NCBI RefSeq assembly: GCF_036178845.1
Contig: NZ_CP108070.1
Coordinates: 3,968,001 to 4,032,000 of the forward strand
Direction of reading: 5' to 3'
Source: Streptomyces sp. NBC_00271
GTDB taxonomy: Bacteria > Actinomycetota > Actinomycetes > Streptomycetales > Streptomycetaceae
Length of the DNA stretch: 64,000 bases
This document shows positions 61,600 to 64,000 of this stretch, piece by piece. Every line of letters starts with the position of its first letter. The stretch's first letter is position 1. Position numbers and translations under genes: made by a program. Below the pieces are notes generated by a model. The model saw nothing but the letters and a program-made list of their open reading frames with translations, did no database searches and was not told where the DNA came from.

Positions 61600-62676
61600 T
61601 CAGATCTCGATGCACGTACGCAGCGCGGTTCCCGTCCGCATCCGGTCCAGCGCCTCGTTGATCCCTGACAGCGGCACCCGGTGGGTGATCAGGCTCTCCA
61701 GGTCGATGCGGCCCGCGCGCCACAGGGCGACCGTCCGCTCGTACGACCGCAGGACGTCTCCGCCGCCGTACATGGACGGCAGGATCCGCTTCTCGTCGAA
61801 GAACAGCTCGAACATGTTGAGCTGCAGGAAGTCGTCCATGGCGCCCGCGCCGACGATGACGAGGGTGCCGCCGCGGCGGGTGTTCTCGTAGGCGGTGCGG
61901 GCGGTGGCGGAGCGGCCGACGACCTCGAAGACGTAGTCGAAGCCCTCGCCGCCGGTCACCGACTGCTTCGCGCCCGGGAGTTCGTCGGGCGAGACCGCCT
62001 TCGTCGCGCCGAACCGCAGCGCGGCCTCCCGGCGCGAGGCGACCGGGTCGACGGCGACGATCTCGGCGGCGCCCTTGAGGCGCGCGCCCTGGATCGCGGA
62101 GATGCCGACGCCCCCGCAGCCGATCACGGCGACCGAGGAACCGGCCGCCACGTCCGCGGTGTTGAGGGCGGCGCCGAGGCCGGTCGTCACTCCGCAGCCG
62201 ATGAGGGCCGCGATGTCGAAGGGCACGTCGTCCGGGATCGGCACGGCGCAGCCCGCGTCGACCACGACCTCCTCGGTGAAGGTGCCGGTCCCGGCGAAGC
62301 CGAAGACGTCTTGGCCGGGGCGCCTGAAGTTGGGCGTGCCGGCGTTCATGAACCCGGCCAGGCACAGCTGGCTCTGGCCGCGCTTGCAGGCGGGACAGAC
62401 GCCGCAGGCGGGCAGCCAGCAGACGACGACCCGGTCGCCGGGCTTGAGGTGGGTGACGCCCTCGCCGACCTCGACGATCTCCCCGGCGCCTTCGTGGCCG
62501 GGTACGAACGGCGCGGGCTGCGGCAGTACGCCGCTCATCGCGGACAGGTCGGAGTGGCACAGGCCGGTGGCCCGTACCCGGATCCGCACCTTGCCCGGCC
62601 CGAAGCCCACCGCCTCGATGTCGTCGAGGACTTCCAGCTTGTCCTGGCCTATCTCGTGCTGTACGGCTGCGCGCAT
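61600..62676 (-). CDS. Zinc-dependent alcohol dehydrogenase (class III-like MDR)
   Basis: A 358-residue MDR alcohol dehydrogenase. ATGLCHSD with the catalytic Cys, GHEGAGEIVEVGEGV with the catalytic His, CGVCPACKRGQSQLC for the structural zinc, and GCGGVGISAIQGARLKGA for NAD are present. NDMA-dependent or formaldehyde dehydrogenases are the nearest relatives; in this operon it may oxidise an alcohol intermediate. It lies between the MaoC and SDR genes, with gaps of 45 and 71 bases. Confidence 0.92.
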   Translation of the reverse strand: MRAAVQHEIGQDKLEVLDDIEAVGFGPGKVRIRVRATGLCHSDLSAMSGVLPQPAPFVPGHEGAGEIVEVGEGVTHLKPGDRVVVCWLPACGVCPACKRGQSQLCLAGFMNAGTPNFRRPGQDVFGFAGTGTFTEEVVVDAGCAVPIPDDVPFDIAALIGCGVTTGLGAALNTADVAAGSSVAVIGCGGVGISAIQGARLKGAAEIVAVDPVASRREAALRFGATKAVSPDELPGAKQSVTGGEGFDYVFEVVGRSATARTAYENTRRGGTLVIVGAGAMDDFLQLNMFELFFDEKRILPSMYGGGDVLRSYERTVALWRAGRIDLESLITHRVPLSGINEALDRMRTGTALRTCIEI

Positions 62677-62721
62677 GGTGCGGCTCCCCTCGACAACGGG
62701 CTGATCACTGACGGGCTGAGC

Positions 62722-63579
62722 TCAGGAGTGCGTGACGACGGTGTCGGCGAGGACCGGCGCGTCGTCCCGCTCGAGGGCGCTCACGGCCACCCGGACGCTG
62801 CCTTCCTGCCGCCACATACGGATGCGCAGGGTCTCCCCCGGATACACGACCCCGGCGAAGCGCGTGGTGTACGAGCGGACGCGCGCCACGTCCCCGCCGA
62901 GCAGCGTGTCGACGACCGCCTTGAGGGTCATCCCGTACGTGCACAGCCCGTGCAGGATCGGCCGGTCGAACCCGGCGAGCTTGGCGAACTCGGGGTCGGC
63001 GTGCAGCGGGTTCCAGTCGCCGGAGAGGCGGTAGAGCAGCGCCTGCTCCTCGCGGATCGGGCGCTCGACGGTCCGGTCCGGCGCACCGGCGAACTCCTCG
63101 AGGCGGGTGGAGGGGCCGCGGTCGCCGCCCCAGCCGCCCTCTCCTCGTACGAAGATCTGGGCGTCGTTCGTCCACAACGGTCCCTCGGCGTCGGCGACCT
63201 CGGTGCGCATGACCAGGACGGCCGCCTTGCCCTTGTCGTACACGGCGGCGATCCGCCCGGTGGCCAGGGCCTTGCCCTCGATGGGGATCGGGCGGTGCAC
63301 TTCGATGGTCTGGCCGCCGTGCAGGACGCGGGCGAGGTCGACGTCGACGCCGGGCATGGACAGGCCGCTGATCACCCCGGGGGAACCGGCGCCCGCGACG
63401 GTGGCGAAGCTCGGCAGGACGTGCAGCTTCGATTCGAGGGTGTAGCGCAGCTCGTCGGGATCCGTCGCCGGGACGCCCGCTCCGAGGCCGAGGTGGTAGA
63501 GCTGGACGTCCTTGCGGTCCCAGGTGATCTCACCGCTGCGGGGTTCGGCGGCGAGGGCCTTGGCGGCGTCGATGGGCAT
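62722..63579 (-). CDS. MaoC-family enoyl-CoA hydratase (MFE-2 hydratase 2-like)
   Basis: A 285-residue double hot-dog hydratase. YTLESKLHVLPSFATVAG is the N-terminal half; LYRLSGDWNPLHADPEFAKLAGFDRPILHGLCTYG carries the hydratase 2 motif with catalytic Asp and His. It hydrates trans-2-enoyl-CoA to (3R)-hydroxyacyl-CoA. The start is ATG 63579 with AGGAG five bases upstream. It is the first gene of an operon with the alcohol dehydrogenase and SDR, behind a KstR-like box. Confidence 0.92.
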   Translation of the reverse strand: MPIDAAKALAAEPRSGEITWDRKDVQLYHLGLGAGVPATDPDELRYTLESKLHVLPSFATVAGAGSPGVISGLSMPGVDVDLARVLHGGQTIEVHRPIPIEGKALATGRIAAVYDKGKAAVLVMRTEVADAEGPLWTNDAQIFVRGEGGWGGDRGPSTRLEEFAGAPDRTVERPIREEQALLYRLSGDWNPLHADPEFAKLAGFDRPILHGLCTYGMTLKAVVDTLLGGDVARVRSYTTRFAGVVYPGETLRIRMWRQEGSVRVAVSALERDDAPVLADTVVTHS

Positions 63580-63604
63580 GGGGCTCCTGATCAGTAGCGC
63601 GAAA

Positions 63605-63646
63605 GACCTCGGTGCGGCCGTCCGCACCGTCGGCCGCACCGAGGTC
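63605..63646 (-). promoter_or_regulatory. 16-base hairpin in the leader of the MaoC operon
   Basis: GACCTCGGTGCGGCCG (63605-63620) and CGGCCGCACCGAGGTC (63631-63646) pair perfectly around a 10-base loop. It lies between the KstR-like box and the MaoC start codon, so it is in the leader RNA. Confidence 0.6.
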
Positions 63647-63660
63647 GACACTGGCCGATC

Positions 63661-63674
63661 TAGAACGCGTTCCA
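63661..63674. promoter_or_regulatory. KstR-like operator
   Basis: TAGAACGCGTTCCA matches TNNAACNNGTTNNA, the consensus of the TetR-type sterol repressor KstR, at every fixed position. It starts about seven bases after the predicted transcription start of the MaoC operon, a place where a repressor would block the polymerase. Confidence 0.65.
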
Positions 63675-63687
63675 GTCCGGCGACCCT

Positions 63688-63716
63688 TGTATAGCCCAGC
63701 ACTCGGCAGTTGTGAA
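63688..63716 (-). promoter_or_regulatory. Promoter of the MaoC operon
   Basis: On the minus strand TTCACA (63716-63711) is 17 bases from TATACA (63693-63688). Both differ from the housekeeping consensus by one base. The start point would be about 63681, 102 bases before the MaoC ATG. Confidence 0.65.
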
Positions 63717-63833
63717 GGCTCCTGACGCCCTGTCAGGTCAACGGTCCGTTCGCCCGGCCGTGACATTTGTCCTGCCGGAGTCCGTACAAGCGCATCTGCC
63801 GGGCGAGGGCCGCGGATTCGTACCGTCTCAGAC

Positions 63834-64000
63834 ATGACACAGACAGGTGGGACGGAGCGTGCCGTGTCCTTCACGGGGGCGGTCAAGGCGTTCGGCACGG
63901 TGCGCGCCGTGGACGGGGTGGATCTGGAGATCGGCCGCGGCGAGACGGTGGCGCTGCTGGGGCGCAACGGCGCGGGGAAGTCGACCACGATCTCCCTGCT
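63834..64000 (+). CDS. ABC transporter ATP-binding protein, N-terminal part (cut by window end)
   Basis: The ATG at 63834 opens a frame to the window edge. VSFTGAVKAFGTVRAVDGVDLEIGRGETVALLGRNGAGKSTTISLL, given here in two motif halves, has the A-loop region and Walker A GRNGAGKST. It looks like a DrrA/NodI-type exporter ATPase. A TACCGT element ends seven bases before the ATG, so the transcript may be leaderless. It is divergent from the MaoC operon. Confidence 0.85.
   Translation, partial: MTQTGGTERAVSFTGAVKAFGTVRAVDGVDLEIGRGETVALLGRNGAGKSTTISL

Noticed and set aside
1..64000. tRNA genes, 16S/23S/5S rRNA, riboswitches, defence systems
   Set aside because: I looked for tRNA-like ends, riboswitch motifs and nuclease/methylase clusters and saw none that I could support; a covariance-model search would be decisive.

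Overview
The window is chromosomal DNA of a high-GC actinomycete, almost certainly a Streptomyces. GC-rich third codon positions are strong enough to produce long antisense shadow ORFs everywhere. Family content also fits: XRE-DUF397 pairs, a RsbW-like ATPase, an mce locus, a fused RNase HI/phosphatase, type A RNase P RNA and GTG/TTG starts. Only one TTA codon was found in the genes kept here, as expected where TTA is a rare developmental codon.

Layout. 1-9973: end of an FTR1 iron permease, a lipoprotein, a Prim-pol-like protein, a TetR regulator, a dimethylargininase and an Rsm22-type methyltransferase (both bracketed by inverted copies of a composite intergenic repeat), a beta-lactamase-fold hydrolase with a Bcr/CflA exporter, then an oxidoreductase and an SDR. 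10272-15182: a D-Ala-D-Ala carboxypeptidase, a MacB/FtsX-type ABC exporter pair, an NTF2-like protein and a DoxX protein. 15183-20577 is an accessory patch: two related secreted ricin-type lectin proteins, the first frameshifted, separated by a decayed ISAs1-like element and followed by a decayed TnpB fragment. 20578-31478 is regulator-rich: LacI beside an SDR and a Gfo/Idh dehydrogenase, LysR opposite an NmrA-like protein, a TTA-containing XRE regulator, a SWIM zinc-finger protein, and an XRE-DUF397 pair divergent from an anti-sigma-type ATPase.

31672-45231 is the centrepiece: a lytic transglycosylase, an ECF sigma factor with a membrane anchor and long proline-rich tail, then a complete mce lipid-import operon (Mkl ATPase, two YrbE permeases, six MCE proteins, two Mce-associated proteins), mostly with stop/start overlaps. 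45366-49395: a secreted AMIN-like protein, a SAM methyltransferase, rnpB, and an EamA exporter whose last 28 codons lie inside rnpB, behind an AraC regulator. 49509-58711: a MerR regulator with a textbook operator-promoter, an RNB ribonuclease, YaaA, KDPG aldolase, a quinone-reductase-like MDR with a divergent XRE regulator, RNase HI/phosphatase, a CTG-started zinc-ribbon protein and a Nif3 protein.

58967-64000: a large hypothetical protein, a 55-residue gene with its own terminator, an operon MaoC hydratase - Zn alcohol dehydrogenase - MFE-2-like SDR that looks like acyl-CoA or steroid side-chain oxidation, and the start of an ABC ATPase. The operon promoter carries a box matching the KstR consensus TNNAACNNGTTNNA. 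KstR controls sterol catabolism, and in mycobacteria also mce4 sterol import. An mce importer and a KstR-like beta-oxidation operon in one 64-kb window is suggestive but not proof of a shared pathway.

No CRISPR array, tRNA, rRNA 16S/23S/5S gene, intact prophage or recognised defence system was seen.
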